64,000 nt of DNA, taken from positions 1 through 64,000 of the forward strand of contig NZ_RHHO01000007.1 of assembly GCF_003710865.1 (NCBI RefSeq), written 5' to 3'. A program made the position numbers and the translations under genes. This document shows, piece after piece, positions 30,982 through 40,467 of this stretch (its first letter is position 1; every line of letters starts with the position of its first letter). The notes beneath the pieces are model-generated. The model was given only the letters and a program-made list of their open reading frames with translations, had not been told where the DNA came from and ran no database searches. The stretch comes from Brevibacillus borstelensis (GTDB lineage: Bacteria > Bacillota > Bacilli > Brevibacillales > Brevibacillaceae).

Positions 30982-33072
30982 CTATTGTTCTACTGTAGCA
31001 GAGATTTGCCCCTGCTGTAGCTGGTACATTTTTTGATACAGGCCATGCTGCGCCATCAGCTCGTCATGCGTGCCCCGCTCGACGACTTCGCCGCGGGACA
31101 GAACGAGAATCTGGTCGGCATGCTGAATCGTAGACAGGCGATGCGCGATGATAAACGTCGTGCGCCCCGCCGAAAGCACGTGCAGCGCCTCCTGGATCGC
31201 CGACTCTGTCTCGCTGTCGATGCTCGCTGTCGCTTCGTCCAGGATCAAAATAGCCGGATCGGCTGCGAGCGCCCGGGAAAACGAAATCAACTGCCGCTGT
31301 CCGGCAGACAAGGTCATCCCCCGCTCCACGACGGGTTCTTCGTATCCTTCGGGGAAGTGGCGTATAAACTCATCTGCCCTGACTGCCTCCGCCGCCTGTT
31401 TTACATCGTCATTCGTAAGCTTGTCATTGTACAAGCGAATGTTGAATCCGACACTGCCGGTAAACAAAAAAGGGTCCTGCAGCACCAGCCCTACATGGCG
31501 GCGAAGCGTCCGCGTATCCATTTCGCCCATGTCCATGCCGTCGATCAGGATGCGCCCTTTCGTCACCGGATAAAAGCCGAGCAACAGATTCATCAGCGAG
31601 CTTTTTCCCGACCCGGTGTGGCCGACCAGCGCTACCGTCTGTCCCGGCTTGGCCGTGAACGACACATCTTTCAAGACGTATTGATCACCCTGATAGGCAA
31701 AAGAAACGCGGTCAAAGACTACCTCTCCGCGCGGGCGCTCGATAGCCTTGCCTCCCTTCTCCTCTTCAGCCGGCGTATCGAGAATGTCAAACACGCGCTG
31801 CGAGGAGATGGCAGCCTGCTGCAATTGCGAAAGACGGTTCATAATCATGCTGATCGGCTCGAAAAAGCGTCCCATGTAATCGACGAAGGCAAACAGCGCG
31901 CCGAACGAAATGGCGCTGTGAAACGAAGTCGAGCCGAAATACCAGACAATCACCGTGAGAGAGATTTTCCAGATGAGATCAACAGCTGGTCTGAGCAAAA
32001 GCGACTCCAGGTTGTTCTCCTTCAGACGAACCCGAAAATACTCTTCGTTTACCTTGGCAAACTCCTCTTGAACCCCTGACTCTCGGCGAAACGCCTGGAC
32101 GATCGTCATGTTTTGAATCATCTCGTTGATCGTGGCGTTCATATCGCTCAGCCTGCTGCGGATGACCGCATAATAGCGCGAGCTGAAGCGATGGTAAACG
32201 ATAATGAGCGCGACGATCAACGGCACGCTTAAAAAGCAAAACAGGGCAAGCTGCGGCTGCAGGACAAAAAGCGCGATCAAAATCCCCACGAGGTATACCC
32301 CGTTCTGCACAAAAGTTGCCAGAACGCTGACGTACAGTTCACGAATGGCCTCCGTATCGTTGCTCACGCGGGAGACGATCTGACCGACCGGTGTCTTGTC
32401 AAAAAAGGAGACCGGCAGCTTCTGCAGGTGGGTGAACAAAATCATCCGCATGCGCTGGATGATGCGTTGAGCTGTCATCTGCAGCGTCAAAATTTGCGTA
32501 TAGTTGCATGCCGCGCTGATCAGGATCAACAAGGCATAGCCGCCTGCCAAAAGCAATATCGGCGCAATCTCCCTGCTGTACAGCGCCTTCACCTCGTCCG
32601 CCGTCAAGCGGATTCCCTCCGCCTGATCAACCTCCTGCCCCGAGCGAACGAGCGTCGCCTTGACCCGCTCCCTTCCCTCGACGGCCGGAAGCGGCAAAAG
32701 CTTCGGCTCCCCGTCCTCGGACAGCTCACGGTCCAGCATATAGTAGGTCGTTCCCTCGGTCACGACCTGTGTCTTTTTCGCCTTTTGTGCATCGTCCGGA
32801 GGCAAGGACGACAGCCAATCCTCCCGGACGTAATACTCATCCGCCAGCCGGATCGCGATCTGGTTTCCTTCAATGGTAAGCGGTTCCTTTTCAAAGCGAT
32901 ACCACGTCTTCTGAACCGCCAGAATGTGATTGTCAATCATCACTTTTGCCAAAAAGGGGCCGGCCAGTTCCGCGGCAGTACCGAGCAGGAGCAGCAGCAG
33001 GGCCCCTGCGATCTGTCTGCGAAACGGCATGGCGTACTCTACAAGCCGCTTCCATACTTGTTTGCCGTTCAT
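30982..33072 (-). CDS. bmrD: Heterodimeric ABC exporter, consensus-site subunit (BmrD/YheH-like)
   Basis: 696 aa: six TM helices and one nucleotide-binding domain. Between TM1 and TM2 an extra extracellular domain of about 110 residues (about 50-165), a known feature of the YheH/BmrD branch. ATPase motifs: Walker A GHTGSGKSS, signature LSAGQRQ, Walker B AILILDEAT with the catalytic Glu, and HRLS. It pairs with the next gene upstream (21-base gap) to form a multidrug exporter, as in B. subtilis BmrCD. Confidence 0.85.
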   Translation of the reverse strand: MNGKQVWKRLVEYAMPFRRQIAGALLLLLLGTAAELAGPFLAKVMIDNHILAVQKTWYRFEKEPLTIEGNQIAIRLADEYYVREDWLSSLPPDDAQKAKKTQVVTEGTTYYMLDRELSEDGEPKLLPLPAVEGRERVKATLVRSGQEVDQAEGIRLTADEVKALYSREIAPILLLAGGYALLILISAACNYTQILTLQMTAQRIIQRMRMILFTHLQKLPVSFFDKTPVGQIVSRVSNDTEAIRELYVSVLATFVQNGVYLVGILIALFVLQPQLALFCFLSVPLIVALIIVYHRFSSRYYAVIRSRLSDMNATINEMIQNMTIVQAFRRESGVQEEFAKVNEEYFRVRLKENNLESLLLRPAVDLIWKISLTVIVWYFGSTSFHSAISFGALFAFVDYMGRFFEPISMIMNRLSQLQQAAISSQRVFDILDTPAEEEKGGKAIERPRGEVVFDRVSFAYQGDQYVLKDVSFTAKPGQTVALVGHTGSGKSSLMNLLLGFYPVTKGRILIDGMDMGEMDTRTLRRHVGLVLQDPFLFTGSVGFNIRLYNDKLTNDDVKQAAEAVRADEFIRHFPEGYEEPVVERGMTLSAGQRQLISFSRALAADPAILILDEATASIDSETESAIQEALHVLSAGRTTFIIAHRLSTIQHADQILVLSRGEVVERGTHDELMAQHGLYQKMYQLQQGQISATVEQ

Positions 33073-33093
33073 TACACGTTCCCCTCTCTCCCC

Positions 33094-34836
33094 TTAACCC
33101 GCGACGTCTTGTTCCATCTGCTGCCTGCGGTACTGCTCCGCATACCAGCCGTTTTGCGCCATCAATTCATCATGCGTCCCCCGCTCCACGATCCTGCCCT
33201 CGTCCAGCACCAAAATCAACTGGGCATGCTGGACCGCAGAGAGCCGGTGGGCGGTGATGATCGTCGTCTTTCCTTTGCGTTCATCGCGGAGGTGGCGAAG
33301 AATGCTTTCCTCCGTCCTCGCATCGACTGCGGACAGACAGTCATCGAGAATGAGGATGTCAGCGTTCATCAGCAGGGCACGGGCAATCGAGATGCGCTGC
33401 TTCTGTCCCCCTGAGAGGGTGACCCCTTTTTCACCGACCATGGTTCCGAGCCCTTCCGCGAATTGCGCTACATCGCCTTTCATTTCGGCCAGGGAGAGCG
33501 CATGCCACACTTCCTCTGTAGTCGCCTGCGGCGAGCCGAAAGCGACGTTCGCTTCGATCGTTCGGGAAAACAGCAGATGCTCCTGGGGAACGTAGGCGAT
33601 TTTCCCGCGCAGGGCAGACAGCGAAATCCGTTCTACCGGCTTCCCTCCGACAAACAGGGCGTCCGACTCTACCGGGTACTGATGCAACAGAGTCCGGCAA
33701 AGCGTTGACTTCCCGCTTCCCGTCCTGCCCACGATCCCCAGCGTCTCTCCTTCGTGCAGCATGAAGCTGATATCCGACAAGGCGTCCTTCTCTGCCTGCG
33801 GATAGCGGAAGGTAAAGCCTCTCGCCTCGACAGTATTGTCCGGAACATCTTCCACCACAGTTTCGCTGTCCACCACGTCAGGCCGTTCGGCGAACAATTC
33901 CGACAACCGCTTTTGCGAAGCGCTCCCCCGCTGAAGGATGTTCATCAGCCAGCCAAAGGCAAACATCGGCCAGATGAGCAGCCCGAGGTAAAGGTTGAAT
34001 GCGACCAGATCGCCCAGGGAAATCGCGCTGGAAAAGACAAGGTAGGTCCCGTAGCCAAGCCCGATGAGAAAGCTGAAGCCGATGATAATGCCGATCGTCG
34101 GTTCGAACAGGGCGTCGATCCGGGAAACGCTGATATTCCGCTCCATCGTCTTCTCACTGACCCGGCGAAACGCCTCCACATCCTCTTTTTCCTGTACAAA
34201 AGCCCGCAGGACCCGGACGCCTGAGACGGACTGCTGCACATGGTCGTTCATCTCGCCAAACGCTTCCTGGGCCAGGTAAAACCGGTCGTGCAAAAGCTTG
34301 CCGTAATAAGCGGTCGCCCAGGCCAAAAACGGCATCGGAATAAGTGCCGCCAGCGTCAACTGCCAGTCGATGGCCACCATCATGACAGCCAAAGTCAACA
34401 GCGTGGCGAACAGGGAGTCGACCAGCGTCAGTACGCCCATCCCTGCTGTCTGTTCGATTGCGGGAATGTCGTTGGTAGCCAGCGCCATCAAATCACCGGA
34501 ACGACGGCGCGAGTAAAAGGACGGCGACATCCGGGTCAAATGGCCAAACAGCCGCTCGCGAAGCGTCCGCTCCAGCATCAGCGAACCGCCGAACAGCAGG
34601 TACCGCCAAAAGAAACGGAGCCCGTACAAGATAAGGCCAATCAAAAGCAGCGTGACAATCGTCGTCGCCAATCCAGATGTCGTCAGCGATCCATTGCGGA
34701 TTTGATCCACCGTTTGCCCGATCAGCCGGGGAGGCCACAGCATGAGCAGATCAATCAAAAACAGAAAAGCAATCCCTACTGTATATCGTTTCCAATATTT
34801 TCTGAAAAACCAGGACAATTGCCGCAAAATATACAC
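33094..34836 (-). CDS. bmrC: Heterodimeric ABC exporter, degenerate-site subunit (BmrC/YheI-like)
   Basis: 580 aa from a GTG at 34836 (AAGGAGGG upstream). TM domain at 1-310, ATPase at about 335-570 with Walker A GRTGSGKST, signature LSGGQKQR and Walker B ILILDDCLSAVD. Asp replaces the catalytic Glu after Walker B, the hallmark of the degenerate site in heterodimers such as BmrC. Transcribed before bmrD from a leader region with hairpins that suggests antibiotic-induced attenuation. Confidence 0.87.
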   Translation of the reverse strand: MYILRQLSWFFRKYWKRYTVGIAFLFLIDLLMLWPPRLIGQTVDQIRNGSLTTSGLATTIVTLLLIGLILYGLRFFWRYLLFGGSLMLERTLRERLFGHLTRMSPSFYSRRRSGDLMALATNDIPAIEQTAGMGVLTLVDSLFATLLTLAVMMVAIDWQLTLAALIPMPFLAWATAYYGKLLHDRFYLAQEAFGEMNDHVQQSVSGVRVLRAFVQEKEDVEAFRRVSEKTMERNISVSRIDALFEPTIGIIIGFSFLIGLGYGTYLVFSSAISLGDLVAFNLYLGLLIWPMFAFGWLMNILQRGSASQKRLSELFAERPDVVDSETVVEDVPDNTVEARGFTFRYPQAEKDALSDISFMLHEGETLGIVGRTGSGKSTLCRTLLHQYPVESDALFVGGKPVERISLSALRGKIAYVPQEHLLFSRTIEANVAFGSPQATTEEVWHALSLAEMKGDVAQFAEGLGTMVGEKGVTLSGGQKQRISIARALLMNADILILDDCLSAVDARTEESILRHLRDERKGKTTIITAHRLSAVQHAQLILVLDEGRIVERGTHDELMAQNGWYAEQYRRQQMEQDVAG

Positions 34837-34863
34837 GCCGTCCGTCCCTCCTTCCTTATCCTA

Positions 34864-34992
34864 TTAGAAAACTTGGCTCCGCCATGATTGTGGCGGAGCC
34901 TCCGTAATCCGGTTATCAACAGGGACGACTTTGACCCTGTCGATCAAAAGAAAGGGATGCGATATACGCAATCCCTTTTCCAATATCTTCAT
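34864..34992 (-). promoter_or_regulatory. Possible bmrCD attenuator leader with 42-codon frame
   Basis: A 42-codon open frame (ATG 34992 to TAA 34864) ends inside a strong hairpin, and two further hairpins lie in it: AAGGGATGCG type (34952-34977) and ACAGGG/CCCTGT (34919-34940). This is the layout of ribosome-mediated attenuation; B. subtilis bmrCD is controlled in this way through the leader peptide BmrB. The weak point is the start: a promoter-like TTGACA-17-TACCAT (35019-34991) would put transcription start after the ATG, leaving TTG codons 4 or 8 as starts. Confidence 0.5.
34867..34900 (-). terminator. Terminator-like hairpin in the bmrC leader
   Basis: GGCTCCGCC/GGCGGAGCC perfect 9 bp stem (34875-34883 and 34892-34900) with AAGTTTTC after it on the minus strand, 31 bases before the bmrC start. 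Confidence 0.65.
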
Positions 34993-35056
34993 GGTAGTTT
35001 ACACAAAATTTCTTGTCAATCCAGCTTTTTCTATCGGCAGCAAAAAACTGAAGGAC

Positions 35057-35599
35057 TCAACGCCACTCTGACGCCAGCATGCCGTAGACGGCGTGATCGA
35101 CGTAATGATCGTAGAGAAATTCGTTGCTTCGCAGGATTCCCTCCAGCTTGAACCCGAGGCGCTCCGGAATGGCCCTGCTCTTTTTGTTCTCGGTAGCGGC
35201 GTGAATGGCGACCTTTTGCAAGTCCCACTCGCCAAAGATCAAGTGATCCAGATAGGCCGAGACGGCGGCCGTCATCAGTCCGTGCCCGGTGTACTGGGCT
35301 CCGAGCCAATACCCGATGGACGTCTTCCGGTTTGTCCAGTCGATATGATGTACGCCCACTGTTCCTGTCAGACGACCGTTGTACCAAATCCCGAAATGGG
35401 TGCCCTGCCTGCGGCTGTCCTGATCCAGAGTGGCAGAGATGAACCTTCTGGTATCCGCCACGTTTGTGACGATATCCAGCCACGGAAGCCATTCGCGCAG
35501 ATGGAGACGATTGGTATCGGTCAGCCAGAACATTTCCTCTGCATCGGCAAGCTCCAAGCGCCTCAACGCTGCATGCTGCGTTATCGGAATAACCTTCAT
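35057..35599 (-). CDS. GNAT family N-acetyltransferase (RimL/YdaF-like)
   Basis: 180 aa from the ATG at 35599 (GGGGAGAG upstream). RimJ/RimL-type layout: LRRLELADAEEMFWLTDTNR at the start, GIWYNGRLTGTVGVHHID in the middle, SIGYWLGAQYTGHGLMTAAV (acetyl-CoA P-loop region, QYTGHG) and AATENKKSRAIPERLGFKLEG. Probably acetylates an amino group on a protein or small molecule. Sits between the mtn operon terminator and the bmr leader. Confidence 0.85.
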   Translation of the reverse strand: MKVIPITQHAALRRLELADAEEMFWLTDTNRLHLREWLPWLDIVTNVADTRRFISATLDQDSRRQGTHFGIWYNGRLTGTVGVHHIDWTNRKTSIGYWLGAQYTGHGLMTAAVSAYLDHLIFGEWDLQKVAIHAATENKKSRAIPERLGFKLEGILRSNEFLYDHYVDHAVYGMLASEWR

Positions 35600-35625
35600 G
35601 TCATCTCTCCCCTTCTTCAAAAGTG

Positions 35626-35652
35626 AAAAAGAGCGCCCGAGGGCGCTTTTGT
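35626..35652 (-). terminator. Terminator of mtnKA
   Basis: AAAAGCGCCC/GGGCGC hairpin followed by TCTTTTT on the minus strand. Confidence 0.8.
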
Positions 35653-35666
35653 TATACAGCCACGAT

Positions 35667-36710
35667 TTATTGCTTGGAATTGCGGATATCTTCCGGCTTG
35701 AAAATGCCGGTTTCGGTGACGATTGCCGTTATATATTCCGCTGGCGTTACGTCGAATGCCGGGTTGTAGACCTTGATGCCGTCCGGAGCCACCTGCTTGC
35801 CCAAGCCGTGCGTGATTTCCTCCGCCGGACGCTCCTCGATCGGAATGTCCGCTCCCGTCGGCGTTTCCAGATCGACAGACGACAGCGGTGCAGCCACGTA
35901 AAACGGGATGCCATGGGCTTTCGCCAGCACGGCAACGCCATACGTTCCGATTTTATTGGCGACGTCGCCGTTCGCCGCTACGCGGTCGGTTCCTACGATG
36001 ACAGCCTGCACTTTTCCCTGCGCCATCACCATGGCCGCCATGTTGTCGCAGATCAGCGTGACGTCGATTCCCGCCTGCTGCAGCTCGTAGGCGGTCAGCC
36101 GCGCTCCCTGGAGCACCGGCCTCGTTTCGTCAGCGTATACCTTCAGGTTCCAGCCGCGTTCCTTGGCCAGATAGAGCGGAGCTGTCGCCGTCCCGTAAGC
36201 GGCGGTAGCCAGCGCCCCTGGATTGCAGTGGGTCAGGATGCCCATTCCATCCTGCAGCAAGGTGAGGAGGTGTTCGCCTATCGTCCGGCATACTTCGGCA
36301 TCCTCGCGCTGTATCGCGAGAGCTTCGTCCAAAACCGCCGCTTTCAACGCGTCTACCGGTTTTTCTCCCTCCTGCTGGACGCGTGCTTTGACCCGATCGA
36401 TCGCCCAGAACAGGTTCACCGCTGTAGGGCGTGCTGTCGCCAGGTAGTCAGCCTGCTCGAGCAATTGATTCCAGAGGGCTGACGAATCTGCCGCTTCGCT
36501 GTTCCGCACGCCGAGGTAAAGCCCGTATGCCGCAGCCATCCCGATCGCAGGGGCGCCGCGAACCTGCAGGTGGCGGATTGCCGCCCATACTTCCTCAGAC
36601 GTATGGAGGGAAAGAAAGACTGTTTCTACCGGTAAACGCGTCTGGTCGAGCAGAAGAAGAGAGTCTCCTTCCCACTTTACAGGTGCGAATGCTTCATGAA
36701 TTGTGGTCAT
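35667..36710 (-). CDS. mtnA: S-methyl-5-thioribose-1-phosphate isomerase
   Basis: 347 aa, full length. Catalytic Cys in [13 protein letters not shown] (about 162) and Asp in [18 protein letters not shown] (about 242), the conserved pair of the MtnA/eIF2B-like isomerases. Converts methylthioribose-1-P to methylthioribulose-1-P, the second step of methionine salvage. Overlaps mtnK by 4 bases (ATGA), so the two are coupled behind the SAM-I riboswitch. Confidence 0.95.
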   Translation of the reverse strand: MTTIHEAFAPVKWEGDSLLLLDQTRLPVETVFLSLHTSEEVWAAIRHLQVRGAPAIGMAAAYGLYLGVRNSEAADSSALWNQLLEQADYLATARPTAVNLFWAIDRVKARVQQEGEKPVDALKAAVLDEALAIQREDAEVCRTIGEHLLTLLQDGMGILTHCNPGALATAAYGTATAPLYLAKERGWNLKVYADETRPVLQGARLTAYELQQAGIDVTLICDNMAAMVMAQGKVQAVIVGTDRVAANGDVANKIGTYGVAVLAKAHGIPFYVAAPLSSVDLETPTGADIPIEERPAEEITHGLGKQVAPDGIKVYNPAFDVTPAEYITAIVTETGIFKPEDIRNSKQ

Positions 36711-37936
36711 ACCGCTGCTGCCTCCTGATCAAATCTTGTTGTCGCATTGCGAACGATGTCTGTGATGTCGGTCGAATCTTCGATGCCGCCCCGCTTCAGG
36801 ATCAGCTCCTGACCGATCAGCAGTGCCAGCCGTTCCGCTTCGGCACGGGTTTTTTCGTCGCTGATGCTGTTCAGATCGGCGACACCCGCCAGCCCGATCA
36901 CGCGGCGAAGGATTTTACAGCCTGCAAACCCGGCCGTATCCTGGATCAATCGCTTCACGTAGCTCTGCCAGAGCCCTTCTACATGTGCGCTGCGCTCTTT
37001 CGCCTGCTTGTGCCATAGCTGGACGAACTGGGAGACGAACTCGTTCCAGACGTCTTCGACAGTTGTAAGCAGGTATTCGCGATAAGACTCCCGCTTTCCT
37101 CCATCCTTCTCCAGTCCGTGCTGGCCGGCATAATTCAGGAGCAGATTGGCGATTACCGCGCCGATGTCAAAGCCGATCGGGCCGTAGTAAGCGAATTCCG
37201 GGTCGATGACCTTGGTCGAGGTTTCGGTGACGAAAATGCTGCCTGTATGAAGGTCGCCATGCAGCAGCGCCTCTGCACGGGTGAGGAAATCGTACTTCAG
37301 CTTGGCGATTTCCAGCTTGAGCGGCTTGTTCTTCCAGATTTCCTCCACTTCCCGCCGAATCAGCGGGTTGAAGCTGTTGGTCGGCGCATTTTCGTAAGGA
37401 TCGGTAAACACCAAGTCTTCCGTAATTTTGCACAATTCCGGATTCAAGAATGTTCCGACAAGCGCTTTTTTCTCGTAGGGATGCGCTCCCAGATCAGACG
37501 TGAAAAAGAGCGTGTGGGCCATGAAACGTCCGATTTGCTTCGCGAAATTTGGATAGCGTCGCCCCTCGATCAATCCTTTGCGCATCAGGATGTGATCGCT
37601 GAGATCCTCCATGACGGTCAAGGCAAGCTCCTGATCGTAGTGGTACACCTGCGGCACGAGGTCCGGAACGTATTTGTACTGGATGCGCAGCGCTTCACTC
37701 TCGATGCGGGCGCGATCAAGCGTCAGCGGCCACGACTCGCCTACGACGCGGGCATAAGGCAGAGCCTGCTTCACAATCACGCTTTTGCCGGTCGCTTCAT
37801 CGCGGATGTGAAAGACAAGATTCAGGTTGCCGTCGCCTATCTCGCGGGAGGACAGGACAGCCCCTGCTTCAAACAGGCCGGGCAGCTCTTTTACATACTG
37901 TACTGCTTCTTGTTCACTCAAAGCACGATAAGCCAT
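36707..37936 (-). CDS. mtnK: Methylthioribose kinase
   Basis: 409 aa. APH-like kinase fold: ATP-binding Lys region [11 protein letters not shown], catalytic loop [11 protein letters not shown] (Asp near 233) and the metal site [11 protein letters not shown]. Phosphorylates methylthioribose to feed MtnA. First gene of the operon, about 140 bases downstream of the riboswitch terminator. Confidence 0.95.
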   Translation of the reverse strand: MAYRALSEQEAVQYVKELPGLFEAGAVLSSREIGDGNLNLVFHIRDEATGKSVIVKQALPYARVVGESWPLTLDRARIESEALRIQYKYVPDLVPQVYHYDQELALTVMEDLSDHILMRKGLIEGRRYPNFAKQIGRFMAHTLFFTSDLGAHPYEKKALVGTFLNPELCKITEDLVFTDPYENAPTNSFNPLIRREVEEIWKNKPLKLEIAKLKYDFLTRAEALLHGDLHTGSIFVTETSTKVIDPEFAYYGPIGFDIGAVIANLLLNYAGQHGLEKDGGKRESYREYLLTTVEDVWNEFVSQFVQLWHKQAKERSAHVEGLWQSYVKRLIQDTAGFAGCKILRRVIGLAGVADLNSISDEKTRAEAERLALLIGQELILKRGGIEDSTDITDIVRNATTRFDQEAAAV

Positions 37937-38070
37937 AACTTGTTTCTCCCCTCACGTGAATCGATTTGGATCTTTCCAGCGGCTTTCCCGGCCCATTCAG
38001 CAGGGGATAATTCCGCACGGTATGTTGCAGGCTGCGCCTCCGATCAAGCCGTTTTTGCAGCCAGACATGC

Positions 38071-38102
38071 AAAAAGACCTCTTTTCCCGAAGAAAAGAGG
38101 TC
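38071..38102 (-). terminator. Riboswitch-controlled terminator of mtnKA
   Basis: GACCTCTTTTC/GAAAAGAGGTC 11 bp stem (38076-38086 and 38092-38102) with five T (38075-38071): the expression platform of the SAM-I riboswitch. Confidence 0.9.
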
Positions 38103-38135
38103 GTATACGTACGCGGCAGGGCGTGTCGTCTCCCC

Positions 38136-38279
38136 CTTATCTTCCAGAATACTTTTGCTTCTGCAGGAATTAGCACCGTGCACATCGCTTGTAATCGCGC
38201 CGTCAGTCTAGCTGACAGGCAAGCGCTGTGTCGGTTGCCGGGTATCATCGGGCCAGTCCCTCCACCTTCTCTGGATAAG
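38136..38279 (-). promoter_or_regulatory. SAM-I (S-box) riboswitch upstream of mtnKA
   Basis: P1 arms CTTATC (38279-38274) and GATAAG (38141-38136). On the minus strand the core motifs are in order: AGAGAAGGTGGAGGGACTGGCCC, GATGATACCCGGCAACC, and GGTGCTAATTCC. High SAM favours P1 and the downstream terminator and switches off methionine salvage. Confidence 0.96.
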
Positions 38280-38311
38280 GTATCCAACGTATGCTGTTTT
38301 GATTAGTTTGA

Positions 38312-38340
38312 ATCATACACGCGGCTATGCACGCTGTCAA
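38312..38340 (-). promoter_or_regulatory. Sigma-A promoter of mtnKA
   Basis: TTGACA (38340-38335), 17 bases, TATGAT (38317-38312) on the minus strand, about 30 bases before the riboswitch P1. Confidence 0.85.
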
Positions 38341-38380
38341 CACTCTTTTTTGTTTTTTGCCAGTCGGCTGATCCTCGGCC

Positions 38381-39589
38381 TTACCAGCTGTTTTGCTGTC
38401 CGCTTGCACTCGGACGATTCCAGTTCCACCAGTCGATTTGTCCTAAGAATGCGGCGGTGATGGCAGCTTCCTGCTTCAGCTTGAGCAGTTCCTTGGTCGG
38501 ACCGGTGACGACGATTCCGTACGTTTTGATACCGTTTTTCTCCAAATACCGATAGCGCTCGTCGATCTTCAATCCTGATCTGCTGTTGAACAGGCTTTGT
38601 CCGATCGATCTGCTCAGCCTCTCCTGCTCGGCGAGGTATTTCATCTCCTCCACGTACGCCCGGGTGCGGCGATCTGCTTCGCCATTTACCTGAATCGGTC
38701 CCGGTCCATAGTCCAGCCCATGTTCGGAAAAACCCCAGACGTCACCGGCCGAAAGCAGCAGCACGCCTTCTTTGGCATCCTCATGCAGCACCTCCTGTCC
38801 GGTATCCACGGCCAGCCAGGTAAGGTCCAAATTATACGGAGCCAGGAAAGCGTACATTTCCTCCAGGCTCATAAACCGGTCAAAGGAAATCGCCAGTTGC
38901 GATACCGTCCCCTCCGGCAGCATTTCAAGCGTCTTCCACGCGGGCTCTCGTCTGAAAGAGGTATCCTCCTGCAGCTTCGTCTGAAGCGGGAACAGGAAAA
39001 ACAGATTTTTCTTCCGAACGCCGTCGTTCCATACCGGGCGGGAGGATACTTTGGTAAACACATTCGTAGTCTCGAAATACCCTGGCTGCTGACGGTCGCC
39101 CCCCACCTTTTCGCGCAGCTCCATTTGAATGCTGCCATAAAAAAGGCCAACCTGCGCGCCGCTGCTGCCTGCTACGATCCCCGGCTGAGTGAAATTCACC
39201 AAATCCTTGGAGACGCGAAACATATCTTCATACAGCGACCGGCCAATCCAATAGTTGACAAACAACAGGACAAAGCCGATCAGCAGCGAGATCCCCACCG
39301 TGTAGGCGGCGTTGGACAGCCTGCTCTTCCACTTTCCCCAGCGGATGATGGAGCGCTGCTTCTCCTCCGGCAAAAAATCCGCGGCTTTGTCTTCCGGTTC
39401 TGTCTGCATCAGCCCGCCTCCCAGCAAAAGCTCCTCCAGTCGCTCCGCATACTCCGGGTCGTCTGCGAGACGCTGCCTCAATCGCGCTGTCTCCTCAGCG
39501 CCAAGCTCCCCCCGCAGATAAGCGAGAAGGAGCTGATCGCGCTCCCGGCTTTTTTGCTTATGATCCTCCAGCTTGCCGTTATCCGCCAT
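38381..39589 (-). CDS. Membrane-bound anti-sigma factor
   Basis: 402 aa. The N-terminal cytosolic part (1-85) holds helices like those of anti-sigma factors (LLLAYLRGELGAEETARLRQRL). One TM helix at about 94-115 (AAYTVGISLLIGFVLLFVNYWIG). The large extracytoplasmic part of about 290 residues matches the two-part sigma-factor-regulator type (YhdL-like). Its start overlaps the end of the ECF sigma gene by 11 bases, the standard sigma/anti-sigma arrangement. Signal sensed is unknown; wall or membrane stress is likely by analogy with SigM-YhdL. Confidence 0.82.
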   Translation of the reverse strand: MADNGKLEDHKQKSRERDQLLLAYLRGELGAEETARLRQRLADDPEYAERLEELLLGGGLMQTEPEDKAADFLPEEKQRSIIRWGKWKSRLSNAAYTVGISLLIGFVLLFVNYWIGRSLYEDMFRVSKDLVNFTQPGIVAGSSGAQVGLFYGSIQMELREKVGGDRQQPGYFETTNVFTKVSSRPVWNDGVRKKNLFFLFPLQTKLQEDTSFRREPAWKTLEMLPEGTVSQLAISFDRFMSLEEMYAFLAPYNLDLTWLAVDTGQEVLHEDAKEGVLLLSAGDVWGFSEHGLDYGPGPIQVNGEADRRTRAYVEEMKYLAEQERLSRSIGQSLFNSRSGLKIDERYRYLEKNGIKTYGIVVTGPTKELLKLKQEAAITAAFLGQIDWWNWNRPSASGQQNSW

Positions 39590-40085
39590 GTTGACCGTCC
39601 CCCCACCATTTTCGCATCTTCAATCGTCCCCGGTAGATCGACCGCTTCACATCGGCCACATCGATGCCGAGGACGTCGGCTATTTCCGCATAGCTGAGCT
39701 TTTCCGCATGAAGCAGCAGCACCTGTCGCTGTTTTTCCGGCAGCCCCCGGAGAACAGTCTGCACGAGGGCCGCCGTCTCCCTAGCCAGTGCCGCCGATTC
39801 CGGACTGACCGCCGCCTGATCCGCCTGCTCAGGCAAGGTGTCGATCAGTTGAACAGGCCTGCGCTTTTGCTTGCGGTGCCAGTCGATAAACGCGTGGTAC
39901 GCTACCTTGAACAGCCAAGGACGCACTTTTTCTCCCCGATAGGTATCCAGGTGCTGAAAGGCACGGAAAAAGGTCTCCTGCGTCAGATCCTCCGCCCAGC
40001 CTGCATCGCCGGTGAGCTTGCGGAGGTAGCGGTATATGTCATTGACGTGCAGGCGGTACACATCCTCCACTCCTGCCTTTCCCAT
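39579..40085 (-). CDS. ECF RNA polymerase sigma factor (SigM-like)
   Basis: 168 aa from the ATG at 40085; a GTG at 40103 is possible. Region 2 (VYRLHVNDIYRYLRKLTGDAGWAEDLTQETFFRAFQHL) and region 4 (LPEKQRQVLLLHAEKLSYAEIADVLGIDVADVKRSIYRGRLKM) are both complete. Most like the SigM/SigW/SigX group. It should read its own promoter at 40110-40136 and is held by the membrane anti-sigma factor encoded next. Confidence 0.88.
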   Translation of the reverse strand: MGKAGVEDVYRLHVNDIYRYLRKLTGDAGWAEDLTQETFFRAFQHLDTYRGEKVRPWLFKVAYHAFIDWHRKQKRRPVQLIDTLPEQADQAAVSPESAALARETAALVQTVLRGLPEKQRQVLLLHAEKLSYAEIADVLGIDVADVKRSIYRGRLKMRKWWGDGQHGG

Positions 40086-40109
40086 TCCTTCACACCCTTT
40101 CACCTGATA

Positions 40110-40136
40110 CCACGCCTTTTTTTAGAAAAAGTTCCA
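40110..40136 (-). promoter_or_regulatory. ECF-type autoregulatory promoter
   Basis: Minus strand TGGAAC (40136-40131), 16 bases, CGTGG (40114-40110), close to the TGAAAC-N16-CGT(C/A) pattern used by Bacillus ECF sigmas, 24 bases before the sigma gene start. Confidence 0.55.
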
Positions 40137-40170
40137 CCTGCAGCAAAATTTTTAATGCTCAAAACAAGGG

Positions 40171-40199
40171 TTGACTCCCGAAAAGGAACAGCATATCAT
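40171..40199 (+). promoter_or_regulatory. Sigma-A promoter of mtnWXBD
   Basis: TTGACT (40171-40176), 17 bases, TATCAT (40194-40199), about 38 bases before the riboswitch. Confidence 0.8.
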
Positions 40200-40236
40200 G
40201 GGGTTATCGCAAGTCAAATGCATACTGTACATGAAA

Positions 40237-40389
40237 CTCTTATCGCGAGCTGGCTGAGGGACTGGCCCTATGATGCCCGGCAACCGGCGCTTACCCTGCA
40301 AGGGGGGCGAAACGGTGCTAATTCCAACGGTGAGAGTCGAAGCCGCTGACGAAAGTCTGCCACTTCGACCCTGAACCGAGAGATGAGAG
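40237..40389 (+). promoter_or_regulatory. SAM-I (S-box) riboswitch upstream of mtnWXBD
   Basis: P1 arms CTCTTATC (40237-40244) and GATGAGAG (40382-40389). Core motifs in order: GCTGAGGGACTGGCCC, GATGCCCGGCAACC, and CGGTGCTAATTCC. Second copy of this class in the window, in the opposite direction to the one before mtnKA. Confidence 0.96.
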
Positions 40390-40417
40390 GAGACGAAAAC
40401 GTTATCGGACGAAAGCG

Positions 40418-40445
40418 CCTCCCCTCTCGAAGGGGAGGTTTTTTT
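40418..40445 (+). terminator. Riboswitch-controlled terminator of mtnWXBD
   Basis: CCTCCCCT/AGGGGAGG stem (40418-40425 and 40431-40438) followed by seven T. Overlaps the start region upstream of mtnW. Confidence 0.9.
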
Positions 40446-40467
40446 GCGAGAAAAGGAGGTTTCCTCA

